A stretch of 6,421 nt of DNA from Rubrobacter sp. (lineage in GTDB: Bacteria; Actinomycetota; Rubrobacteria; Rubrobacterales; Rubrobacteraceae). Position 1 is the first letter of the stretch. Every line of letters starts with the position of its first letter. Location: positions 1 to 6,421 of the forward strand of contig JADDKG010000218.1 of assembly GCA_020253895.1 (NCBI GenBank), read 5' to 3'. The position numbers were made by a program, and so were the translations under genes. The notes below the pieces were generated by a model, which did not search any database, had not been told where the DNA came from, and saw only the letters and a list, made by a program, of their open reading frames with translations. Shown piece by piece: positions 1 through 5,119 of this stretch.

Positions 1-73
1 AATCGGGAGCAAGTGGATCGTCGGCTTCGACAAGGCGGCCATCGACCGGGAGCTGGCCCGCAAGACCGCGTAG
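1..73 (+). CDS. Glutaredoxin-like protein, C-terminal end only (cut by window edge)
   Basis: Only the last 24 codons and the TAG stop (71-73) lie in the window; the CPxC active site would be to the left. The visible residues, ending IGSKWIVGFDKAAIDRELAR plus KTA, match the C-terminus of the complete glutaredoxin at 5911-6153 almost residue for residue (IG-x-x-WIVGFD-x-x-x-ID-x-ELAR). In that family this part forms the last strand and helix of the thioredoxin fold, after the cis-proline. It is therefore a paralogue of the right-hand gene. The stop is 109 nt before the next start and a promoter-like sequence lies between, so it is probably not in one operon with the SHOCT gene. Family assignment rests on the paralogue comparison because no catalytic residues are visible. 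Confidence 0.85.
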   Translation, partial: IGSKWIVGFDKAAIDRELARKTA

Positions 74-109
74 CTCCAGGGGGCAACCGGTCAATCCTGA
101 CCTGAAAGT

Positions 110-118
110 TGGCATAAT
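110..118 (+). promoter_or_regulatory. Possible extended -10 promoter for the SHOCT/oxidase pair
   Basis: TG at 110-111, one base, then CATAAT at 113-118 resembles an extended -10 element (five of six bases match TATAAT). No convincing -35 lies 16-18 nt upstream; the area holds GGTCAA/TCAATC. It would start transcription near 125, leaving a leader of about 60 nt before the ATG at 183. The leader region also carries short repeats: GGTCAA at 89-94 and 121-126, CTCCAGGG at 74-81 and 131-138. These could be binding sites or chance. Confidence 0.35.
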
Positions 119-182
119 CTGGTCAAGCAACTCCAGGGTACGGGAGCTACGCTGAGGTTGTGAGAGAACAGGAGGCAACCTC

Positions 183-569
183 ATGAACGATGCGGCAAAG
201 GTAACGGCCGTCGCGCTCGCCGGTGTGCTCGGCCTGGTGCTCCTGCTGGCGCTCACCGGCGGGGGCGGCATGTTCGGCATGGGCCCGATGATGGGCAACG
301 GCCCCGGCGGCATGATGGGCGGGTGGTGGAACGGCGGCTGGCTCTGGATGCTCGTCCCGGCGCTCTTCTGGATCGGCCTTCTGGCCCTCATCGCGTGGGC
401 TATCGTGAGGATCTTTCCCTCGAACCGGGGCGGCGGCGAGGCGCGGCGCGACCCGGCGGAGGAGATCCTGCGCGAGCGCTTCGCCCGCGGTGAGATAAGC
501 GCCGAGGAGTACGAGCGGGGCCTGGAGACGCTGCGCGGCTCCCCGGGTCACGCCCGTCAGCCTCGCTAA
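183..569 (+). CDS. Small SHOCT-domain membrane protein with Met/Gly/Trp-rich loop
   Basis: A 128-residue protein. The ATG at 183 is set by AGGAGG at 170-175, 7 nt upstream. Residues 7-25 form a hydrophobic helix. Residues 26-53 are a Gly/Met/Trp/Asn-rich loop with methionines at 30, 33, 36, 37, 44 and 45, including GPGGMMGGWW. Residues about 53-77 form a second helix, followed by a basic stretch. Residues about 89-119 (DPAEEILRERFARGEISAEE and onward) form a typical SHOCT domain, a short C-terminal helical module found on many small membrane proteins. By the positive-inside rule the SHOCT tail is cytoplasmic and the Met-rich loop faces outside. Proteins of this kind are common beside copper genes, and the next gene here is a multicopper oxidase. 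A role in Cu(I) binding or delivery is inference; SHOCT alone gives no biochemical function. Confidence 0.88.
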   Translation: MNDAAKVTAVALAGVLGLVLLLALTGGGGMFGMGPMMGNGPGGMMGGWWNGGWLWMLVPALFWIGLLALIAWAIVRIFPSNRGGGEARRDPAEEILRERFARGEISAEEYERGLETLRGSPGHARQPR

Positions 570-591
570 CACTGTGAAGCGGTCTCGCAGG

Positions 592-618
592 ATGCCCGGC
601 GGTGAATCCGCCGGGCGT
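592..618 (+). promoter_or_regulatory. Strong hairpin between SHOCT gene and multicopper oxidase
   Basis: GCCCGGCGG (594-602) and CCGCCGGGC (608-616) are a perfect 9-bp inverted repeat with a 5-nt loop TGAAT. An A-T pair (592/618) and a T-G wobble (593/617) could extend the stem. No T-tract follows, so it is not a classic intrinsic terminator. It ends about 10 nt before the oxidase ribosome binding site (627-633), which suits an attenuator, an mRNA stability element or a processing site that sets the ratio of the two proteins. The structure is certain on paper; the role is inferred. Confidence 0.5.
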
Positions 619-635
619 TCACCCGAAAGGAGGGC

Positions 636-2126
636 ATGAAGAACGGTTTCTCGAGCCGTCCACGGCCAACCCGCCGGGAGTTCCTCGGGATGGTGGGCCT
701 CGGGGCCGGCGCGCTGGCGCTCGGCGGCTGCAGCCTGCTGCCCGGCCCGCCGCGCCGGGGCCTCCCCTCGCCCGGCACAGCGGAGAAGACGGGGCGCGTC
801 CGGGAGTACACGCTCCGCGCCGCGCCGCTGGAGTTCGAGGTCGGCAGCAGAAAGGTCCGGACGTGGGGTTACGAGGGGGGCGTTCCGGGACCGGAGATCC
901 GGGTCCGCGAGGGCGACACTTTAAGGGCGAAGGTCGAGAACCGGCTCCCGGAGGAGACCACCATCCACTGGCACGGCCTGCCGGTCGTCAACAAGGTGGA
1001 CGGCGTGCCCGGCGTCACCCAGCCGCCGATCAAAGCCGGGGAGGACTTCGTCTACGAGTTCGTCGTCCCGATGGCCGGGTCGCACATGTACCACTCCCAC
1101 GTCGGGCTGCAGCTCGACCGGGGCCTCTACGGCCCCCTCATCGTGGAGCCGAGGAACGAAGACCTCTCCTACGACCGCGAGCATGTGGTGGTCCTCGATG
1201 ACTGGCTCGACGGGGTGGGCGGCACGCCCGACGACGCGCTGGCAGAGCTTCGAGGTTCCTCCCGAGGGCCGGGCGGCATGATGGGGGGCATGGGCGGCGG
1301 GATGATGGGGGGCGCCGTGCTCGAGTACCCGCTCTACCTGATCAACGGGCGCCCGGCGGAGGACCCGCCGACGTTCGAGGTGCGGCGCGGGGAGACCGTC
1401 CGGTTCAGGGTGCTGAACCCGTCGGCGGAAACCCTCTACCGCTTCGCCGTCGGCGGCCATCGGATGAGCGTTACCCACGCCGACGGGCTGCCCGTCGATC
1501 CGGTAGAGACGGAAGCCCTGCGTATCGGGATGGGCGAGCGGTACGACGTGCTCGTGCGCGCGGACAACCCCGGGGTCTGGCAGGTAGCCGCCGCTCCCGA
1601 GAACAAGCCCGGCCTCGCCCGCGCCGTCCTGCGCTACAGGGAGAGCGGAGAAGAACCTCCGCCACCGCAAGACGCCCGCCCGCGGGAGCTGGAGGGAAGG
1701 TTCCCCTCCTACGCCGACCTGAAGACGAAGGGCTTGAAGTCCTTCCCGTCCTCCACCGGCCCCTTCTCCGGCCCGGACCGGGTGCACCGGCTCGTTCTCT
1801 CCGGCGGCCACGGGGGCTACCGGTGGGCCATCGATGGCCAGCTCTATCCGGACGCCGATCCCCTGAAGGTCAGCGAGGGGGAGTGGGTGCGGGTAGAGAT
1901 GCAGAACCAGAGCATGATGCCCCACCCGATGCACCTGCACGGCCACTCGTTCCAGGTCGTCACGGAGGGCGGGCGCGGACCGTGGAAGGACACCGCGCTC
2001 GTCGAGCCGCACATGGGCAACCTCACCTTCGACTTCACGGCGGACAACCCCGGCGAGTGGTTCTTCCACTGCCACAACGCCTACCACATGGAGAGCGGGA
2101 TGGCGCGTGTGATCTCCTACCGGTAA
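636..2126 (+). CDS. Multicopper oxidase (laccase/CueO-like), Tat-exported lipoprotein
   Basis: A complete 496-residue three-cupredoxin oxidase, which would couple one-electron oxidation of a substrate (Cu(I), phenols or Mn(II)) to reduction of O2 to water outside the membrane. The N-terminus has a Tat motif TRREFLG (12-18), a hydrophobic stretch and a lipobox LGGC with Cys32, predicting a membrane-anchored lipoprotein. All copper ligands are visible: HWHG (H111, H113), YHSH (H153, H155), HPMHLHGH (H430, H433, H435) and HCHNAYHMESGM (H478, C479, H480, H484, M489). The type 1 site should be H430/C479/H484 with axial M489. A Gly/Met insert at about 211-226 (GPGGMMGGMGGGMMGG) recalls the Met-rich elements of copper-oxidising CueO. 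The ATG at 636 is the only start after the in-frame stop at 603-605. AAGGAGG (627-633) is unusually close, 2 nt before it. The SHOCT gene ends 66 nt upstream, so co-expression is likely. Cuprous oxidase is my favoured role; the true substrate is not readable from sequence. Confidence 0.96.
   Translation: MKNGFSSRPRPTRREFLGMVGLGAGALALGGCSLLPGPPRRGLPSPGTAEKTGRVREYTLRAAPLEFEVGSRKVRTWGYEGGVPGPEIRVREGDTLRAKVENRLPEETTIHWHGLPVVNKVDGVPGVTQPPIKAGEDFVYEFVVPMAGSHMYHSHVGLQLDRGLYGPLIVEPRNEDLSYDREHVVVLDDWLDGVGGTPDDALAELRGSSRGPGGMMGGMGGGMMGGAVLEYPLYLINGRPAEDPPTFEVRRGETVRFRVLNPSAETLYRFAVGGHRMSVTHADGLPVDPVETEALRIGMGERYDVLVRADNPGVWQVAAAPENKPGLARAVLRYRESGEEPPPPQDARPRELEGRFPSYADLKTKGLKSFPSSTGPFSGPDRVHRLVLSGGHGGYRWAIDGQLYPDADPLKVSEGEWVRVEMQNQSMMPHPMHLHGHSFQVVTEGGRGPWKDTALVEPHMGNLTFDFTADNPGEWFFHCHNAYHMESGMARVISYR
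1278..1313 (+). repeat. 12-bp direct repeat encoding the Met-rich insert of the oxidase
   Basis: ATGATGGGGGGC occurs exactly at 1278-1289 and again at 1302-1313, 24 nt apart and in frame, encoding two MMGG units. The 14-nt stretch GGCGGCATGATGGG at 1272-1285 also occurs in the SHOCT gene at 306-319. In-frame repeat spacing suggests the insert grew by slippage or local duplication. Confidence 0.7.
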
Positions 2127-2127
2127 G

Positions 2128-2151
2128 CCGCTGGCGCAGGAGCGCGCCCGG
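2128..2151 (+). terminator. Weak terminator-like hairpin after the oxidase gene
   Basis: GGCGC (2133-2137) pairs with GCGCC (2144-2148). Outside a 2-nt bulge, CCG (2128-2130) pairs with CGG (2149-2151). It begins right after the oxidase stop codon and could insulate it from the opposing genes. There is no clear T-tract and the stem is short. Confidence 0.25.
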
Positions 2152-2163
2152 CACGGTGGTCCT

Positions 2164-2319
2164 TTACCCGCCCTCTACGCCGGAGAGCACGTGCAGGGTC
2201 CAGGCCCGGATCACCTCCGCAAAGGAGCGCTCCTCGTCTTCGCCCACCCTGCACTCCGGGTGGCGAGCCGCCAGCAAGGAGAGCGGGATGGGGCTCGCTT
2301 CGAGCACTTCGGTGCACTC
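2164..2319 (-). pseudogene. C-terminal remnant of an unidentified gene fused behind the truncated integrase
   Basis: This minus-strand frame, shifted relative to the integrase frame, reads about 51 codons to a TAA at 2164-2166. It starts near ECTEVLEASPIPL and ends HVLSGVEGG. Its codons end almost always in G or C, as in real genes of this window, and the peptide has an ordinary mixed composition (for example SFAEVIRAWTLHVLSG). I take it as a genuine former coding sequence, not a shadow frame. It does not look like the core-binding or catalytic part of a tyrosine recombinase, so the join at about 2320 is more likely a deletion or insertion boundary than a simple frameshift. I do not recognise the family. 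It has no start of its own and is probably not expressed as this peptide. Confidence 0.5.
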
Positions 2320-2545
2320 CCCAGCGGGAGAGATACTCCCGAAGCTTGAGGCCCTCCGCGTCGAAGACAAGCCCGCCCTCGCGGTCGGAGAGCGCCCTGG
2401 CCAGCTTCTTCGCCGCCTCCGCTCTCGTCTTGCCGTAGAGCGTCTTGCGCTTGCGCCCTTCAACGGTATGCACGTGGTACTGGGCCATCCAGCCGCCGTT
2501 CTTGCGGCGGGTGATGGTCCCTTCGCCGTTTCCCCTCTTACCCAA
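2320..2545 (-). pseudogene. Phage-type tyrosine integrase, N-terminal domain only (truncated)
   Basis: Residues 1-75 read GKRGNGEGTITRRKNGGWMA, then HTVEGRKRKTLYGKTRAEA, and on to LKLREYLSRW. This is the arm-site DNA-binding domain of phage and ICE tyrosine recombinases (the AP2-like strands, then a helix) and the first residues of the core-binding domain. After Trp75 (2321-2323) similarity stops. The same frame runs on to 2117 as Arg/Pro/Gly-rich shadow sequence, and the catalytic R...HxxR...Y domain is absent, so the protein cannot recombine DNA. The start is a TTG at 2545-2543, supported by AAGGAGG at 2553-2559 with 7 nt spacing. It begins 2 nt after the Xre gene, which points to a former two-gene operon from an integrative element. 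The stump could still bind arm-type sites, but that is speculation. Confidence 0.82.
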
Positions 2546-2547
2546 CG

Positions 2548-2748
2548 CTACTCCTCCTTCAGCAGCCCCTCGGGCTCCACCCCGAGGGCCTCGGCCAGCT
2601 TCCGAATAGTTCGGGGATGCGCCCCCTGCCGCCCCGCTTCTATCCGCCAGATCGTGTTGTGGGAGACGCCCGAGAGCTCCTCCAACTCGCGTATCGAGAG
2701 CACCCTGCGCCTCCTCAACTCCTTCAGCTTCTGCGTGTCCACCTCCAT
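2548..2748 (-). CDS. Small Xre/Cro-type helix-turn-helix regulator
   Basis: A 66-residue protein that is essentially one Xre HTH domain. SIRELEELSGVSHNTIWRIE (18-37) holds the two HTH helices, and RTIRKLAEALGVEPEGLL (46-63) is the typical closing helix and tail. No other domain is present. Such single-domain proteins act as repressors or as excision/directionality regulators in phages and integrative elements. Here the gene lies directly upstream of the truncated integrase and shares its transcript. The ATG (2748-2746) has only a weak GGGG-type ribosome binding site close upstream. The gene looks intact, so it may still act, perhaps on its own promoter in the AT-rich island at 2785-2838. Which genes it controls cannot be told from the sequence. 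Confidence 0.88.
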   Translation of the reverse strand: MEVDTQKLKELRRRRVLSIRELEELSGVSHNTIWRIEAGRQGAHPRTIRKLAEALGVEPEGLLKEE

Positions 2749-2779
2749 ACCCCGTAGCTTACCTGCTCCTGCGGTGATC

Positions 2780-2795
2780 CTACGGCATAACGTAG
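2780..2795. promoter_or_regulatory. CTACG-N6-CGTAG inverted repeat upstream of the Xre gene
   Basis: CTACG at 2780-2784 and CGTAG at 2791-2795 form a short palindrome 32 nt upstream of the Xre start codon, at the edge of the AT-rich island. Another CGTAG lies at 2753-2757. Position and symmetry fit an operator for a dimeric Xre regulator (autoregulation). Five-base arms are short, so chance is possible. Confidence 0.35.
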
Positions 2796-2838
2796 ACGAT
2801 CTAAAGATAAAAAGTAGTCAAGAGAGCATAAAAAGCGT
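2785..2838 (-). promoter_or_regulatory. AT-rich island, likely promoter region of the Xre/integrase operon
   Basis: About 35% GC over 54 bp, in sharp contrast to the surroundings. On the minus strand it contains TTGACT (complement of 2816-2821), a fair -35 box, followed by T-rich sequence but no clean -10 at 17 nt. AAAAAG runs occur twice on the plus strand (2809-2814 and 2830-2835). It is probably the promoter of the minus-strand operon and may be a leftover of the element's attachment or control region. Confidence 0.4.
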
Positions 2839-2846
2839 GGCGACCG

Positions 2847-2993
2847 TCAAGCCGCCCCCGCCTTTGTCGTGAGCTTCGCCCGATAGGCGGTGAGCGCCTC
2901 GGCGCTCACCCGGCCCCAGCGCCTGCGCCCGAGCAGGGAGAACCACGGCCTACCGTAGCGCCGGAGGGTTTCGAAGCCGCCGTGCCGGTCAGG
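2847..2993 (-). pseudogene. Small open frame without a start, probable broken gene
   Basis: A minus-strand frame of 48 codons ending in TGA (2849-2847). It includes HGGFETLRRYGRPWFSLLG and RRRWGRVSAEALTAYRA, with strong GC3 bias and a natural-looking, basic, helix-rich composition. It is closed upstream by a stop at 2996-2994 and has no start before that. An ATG at 2997-2995, preceded by a GAGAGG ribosome-binding-like site, sits one frame away and hits a stop after two codons. A single-base change near 2990 would join that start to this frame, so a frameshifted start is likely. The family is not recognised; the GGFETLRRYG opening suggests a small basic, perhaps DNA-binding, protein. It lies on the same strand as the Xre and integrase genes and upstream of them, consistent with one decayed element. 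Confidence 0.45.
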
Positions 2994-3063
2994 TCATATG
3001 AAGCCTCTCTATCGTTTTAGGCACATGCTATGGGCACGACTTCTACGTGAGGCGCTCGCCGGG

Positions 3064-3069
3064 TATATT
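3064..3069 (+). promoter_or_regulatory. Possible -10 box for the SulP gene
   Basis: TATATT at 3064-3069 is the best -10-like hexamer in the 150 nt before the transporter. The sequence 17 nt upstream (TTCTAC, 3041-3046) is a poor -35. A second candidate, TATATG, is at 3095-3100. The rest of 2994-3152 shows no gene I can support. Confidence 0.25.
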
Positions 3070-3140
3070 CTGGAGCGCGTGAGGCACGAAGTGGTATATG
3101 CGGGTCCGCAGATGGACGCTGGTTCGGGGTGCGGCGCGGG

Positions 3141-3145
3141 GGAGG
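3141..3145 (+). promoter_or_regulatory. Ribosome binding site that sets the SulP start
   Basis: GGAGG at 3141-3145 lies 7 nt before the TTG at 3153, whereas the longer GTG start at 3129 has only GGTTCGGG before it. The GTG choice would put this purine run inside the gene. TTG 3153 is therefore preferred. Confidence 0.6.
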
Positions 3146-3152
3146 GCCGGCG

Positions 3153-4904
3153 TTGGCCTTAGAAGACGCGATTCCTGCCTACGGATGGCTGAAGAACTAC
3201 AGGCGCGAGGGCCTCTCGAAAGATTTGACGGCGGCGGTGGTCATCACCGCCATGCTGGTGCCCCAGGGGATGGCCTACGCGCTACTCGCGGGGCTACCGG
3301 CCAGCTACGGGCTGTACGCATCGACCGTTCCGGCGATCGTCTATGCCCTGTTCGGCACCTCGAAGCACATGCCGGTCGGTCCTCCCGCGCTCATGGCGCT
3401 CCTCACCTTCACCTCGGTCTCTGCACTCGCGGAGCCGAGAACCCCCCAGTACATCTCGCTCGCCCTGCTGCTCGCGCTCATGGTAGGGGTGCTGCAGCTG
3501 GCGATAGGGTTCCTGCGCATGGGCTTCATCACGAACTTCATCTCCCACCCCGTCCTCAGAGGATTCATCTACGCTTCTGCGGTCGTGATCGCGCTGAGCC
3601 AGGTGGAGCATCTGCTGGGAACCCCGATCTCCGGAGAGCACTCCACGGTAGAGGTGGTGCTGGAGCACGCCCGGAGGATCGAGGAGACGAACCCGTGGAC
3701 GCTCGCCGTTGGCCTGGGCAGTCTCGCGGCGCTGGTGGTGCTCGGGAAGGCGCTGCCCCGCGTCCCCGTCTCGCTGGTGGTCGTCGCCGTGGCCACGCTC
3801 GTCGTCTACCTGTTCGGCCTGGATGAGAAGGGCGTGGACGTCGTCGGAGAGGTGCCGGGGGGACTGCCGGACCTCTCCCTGCCCGCCCTCGACCTGGAGG
3901 CGGCGCGGAGGCTCGCGTCGTCGGCTGCGGTTGTAGCCTTCGTCGGCTTCATAGAGTCGATCTCGGTTGCCAAGGCGATAGCCGCCAGGGAGAAATACAA
4001 GATCGACGCCAACCAGGAGCTGAGGGCGCTCGGGCTCGCCAATGTCTCCGCCGCGTTCTTCTCGGGGTTCCCGGTAGCTGGCTCCTTCTCCCGGACGGCC
4101 GTGCAGTATCAGTCGGGGGGACGAACGCAGCTGGCCTCCATCGCCACCGCCCTCCTGGTGCTCCTGGTGCTCCTGTTTTTGACGCCGCTCTTCTACTACC
4201 TGCCCAGCGCGGCACTGGCCGCGGTCATCCTGGTTGCCGTCTACAAGCTGCTCGACTTCGAGGAGGCCCGGAGGGTCTTCAGGATCCGGCGCATCGACGG
4301 GTACGCTATGCTGATCACCTTCGTCCTCACGCTGCTGGTGGGGGTGGAGCAGGGGATCATCCTCGGGGCCGCGTTCGCCCTGCTGGCGTTCTTGAGGCGC
4401 ACCGCCTACCCGCACATCGCCGAGCTGGGTTACGTCGAGGAGAAAGACGCCTTCCTGGGACTGGAGAGCTTCCCAGAGGCGAAGATCATTCCGGAAGCCC
4501 TGATAGTCCGCTTCGATGCCAGGCTCTACTTCGCCAACGTGCCCTTCCTGGAGGAGTGGCTGCTAAAGGAGGTCGCCGACAGACCGGACCTGAAGTGGAT
4601 CTTTATCGACTGTCGCGGGGTCAACGGCATCGACGTGACCGCTATAGAGGGACTTGAAGACCTAATCTCCGGCTACAAGTCCCGCGGGATAGAGGTCATA
4701 TTCACGCACATGAAGCTGCCGGTACGCGAGCGGCTCGAAAAGGCCGGCTGGGACGCGAAGTTCGGTGGCGACGGGCACCGCTATCACTACCAGACCACCA
4801 GGGAAGCCGTCCGGGCGGTCGGCCTATCGCTGGGCCGGGAGGTGTCGGACCCGGAACGCCGGATGTGGAAGCGCCCCGCCCCGGAACAGGGGCAGTCCGG
4901 TTGA
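3153..4904 (+). CDS. SulP (SLC26) family anion transporter with C-terminal STAS domain
   Basis: 583 residues from the preferred TTG, a normal length for bacterial SulP. An alternative GTG at 3129 adds eight residues. The membrane part (about 25-415) carries the family hallmarks: PQGMAYALLAGLPASYGLY (37-55), then STVPAIVYALFGTSKH and GPPAL. The NQELRALGLANVSAAFFSGF block is followed by PVAGSFSRTAV (about 287-317). A STAS domain (about 447-557) contains DCRGVNGIDVTAIEGLEDL at 486-504. In the related anti-sigma antagonists a phosphorylatable Ser follows the Asp; here that segment is Cys-Arg-Gly, so phospho-control of that kind is unlikely. SulP proteins carry sulfate, bicarbonate, chloride or dicarboxylates, usually with Na+ or H+. 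Substrate cannot be assigned: no cys (sulfate assimilation) or carbonic anhydrase gene is adjacent. It appears monocistronic, between the element scar and the DUF202 gene. Confidence 0.95.
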   Translation: MALEDAIPAYGWLKNYRREGLSKDLTAAVVITAMLVPQGMAYALLAGLPASYGLYASTVPAIVYALFGTSKHMPVGPPALMALLTFTSVSALAEPRTPQYISLALLLALMVGVLQLAIGFLRMGFITNFISHPVLRGFIYASAVVIALSQVEHLLGTPISGEHSTVEVVLEHARRIEETNPWTLAVGLGSLAALVVLGKALPRVPVSLVVVAVATLVVYLFGLDEKGVDVVGEVPGGLPDLSLPALDLEAARRLASSAAVVAFVGFIESISVAKAIAAREKYKIDANQELRALGLANVSAAFFSGFPVAGSFSRTAVQYQSGGRTQLASIATALLVLLVLLFLTPLFYYLPSAALAAVILVAVYKLLDFEEARRVFRIRRIDGYAMLITFVLTLLVGVEQGIILGAAFALLAFLRRTAYPHIAELGYVEEKDAFLGLESFPEAKIIPEALIVRFDARLYFANVPFLEEWLLKEVADRPDLKWIFIDCRGVNGIDVTAIEGLEDLISGYKSRGIEVIFTHMKLPVRERLEKAGWDAKFGGDGHRYHYQTTREAVRAVGLSLGREVSDPERRMWKRPAPEQGQSG

Positions 4905-4906
4905 GA

Positions 4907-4925
4907 CGCAGGGCCGTTCCCTGTG
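4907..4925 (+). terminator. Hairpin just after the SulP stop codon
   Basis: CGCAGGG (4907-4913) pairs with CCCTGTG (4919-4925) over a 5-nt loop, one G-T pair included. It starts 3 nt after the stop. A second inverted repeat, GTCCCG (4947-4952)/CGGGAC (4968-4973), follows. Neither has a T-tract, so they may be protective 3' structures or Rho-assisted stops. The remaining 4974-5082 shows no gene or RNA I can support. Confidence 0.35.
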
Positions 4926-5082
4926 CGAAAGTTGCGTTCGAGAGGTGTCCCGGAGACGCTGCCCGAACGGGACCCCTGAACGCGGTGCCGTAGCGGAGAA
5001 GCCGAATGCGCCCGGGTTCTGACCCCAACGTCTGGTGACGGGCTGCGGTATGGTGGGGATGGACAGATACACTTTTTGAGTG

Positions 5083-5102
5083 GGGCCCGTCGTTGCGGGC
5101 CC
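5083..5102 (+). promoter_or_regulatory. GC hairpin directly upstream of the DUF202 ribosome binding site
   Basis: GGGCCCG (5083-5089) and CGGGCCC (5096-5102) form a perfect 7-bp stem with a TCGTTG loop. It ends 4 nt before the GGGAGG site at 5107-5112. The placement mirrors the hairpin before the multicopper oxidase gene and suits translational control or mRNA protection. The role is inferred. Confidence 0.45.
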
Positions 5103-5119
5103 ATATGGGAGGTTCACCG

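Noticed and set aside
71..149. Short repeats (CTCCAGGG twice, GGTCAA twice, TAGCTCC/GGAGCTA) read as a copper-repressor operator
   Set aside because: They do not match CsoR, CueR or CopY site patterns that I know, and their order and spacing are irregular; kept only as a remark under the promoter.
147..572. Long minus-strand frame opposite the SHOCT gene
   Set aside because: It is Arg/Ala/His-rich and lies antisense to a gene with clear domains and a strong ribosome binding site; a usual high-GC shadow.
921..2087. Long minus-strand frame (388 codons) opposite the multicopper oxidase
   Set aside because: All oxidase copper motifs are on the plus strand; the antisense peptide has no recognisable domain and a composition typical of the complement of GC3-rich codons.
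1823..2872. Plus-strand frame of 349 codons running from inside the oxidase through the integrase region
   Set aside because: It begins inside the oxidase in another frame and then runs antisense to the Xre and integrase sequences, which have clear domain matches; a shadow frame.
3294..4415. Long minus-strand frame opposite SulP
   Set aside because: Gln/Glu/Arg/Asp/His-rich low-complexity peptide, the mirror image of a hydrophobic membrane gene.
4905..5082. Possible RNA gene in the SulP-DUF202 gap
   Set aside because: Two short inverted repeats are present, but no tRNA-like T-loop (GGTTCRA) or anticodon arm could be laid out and no known small RNA is recognised.
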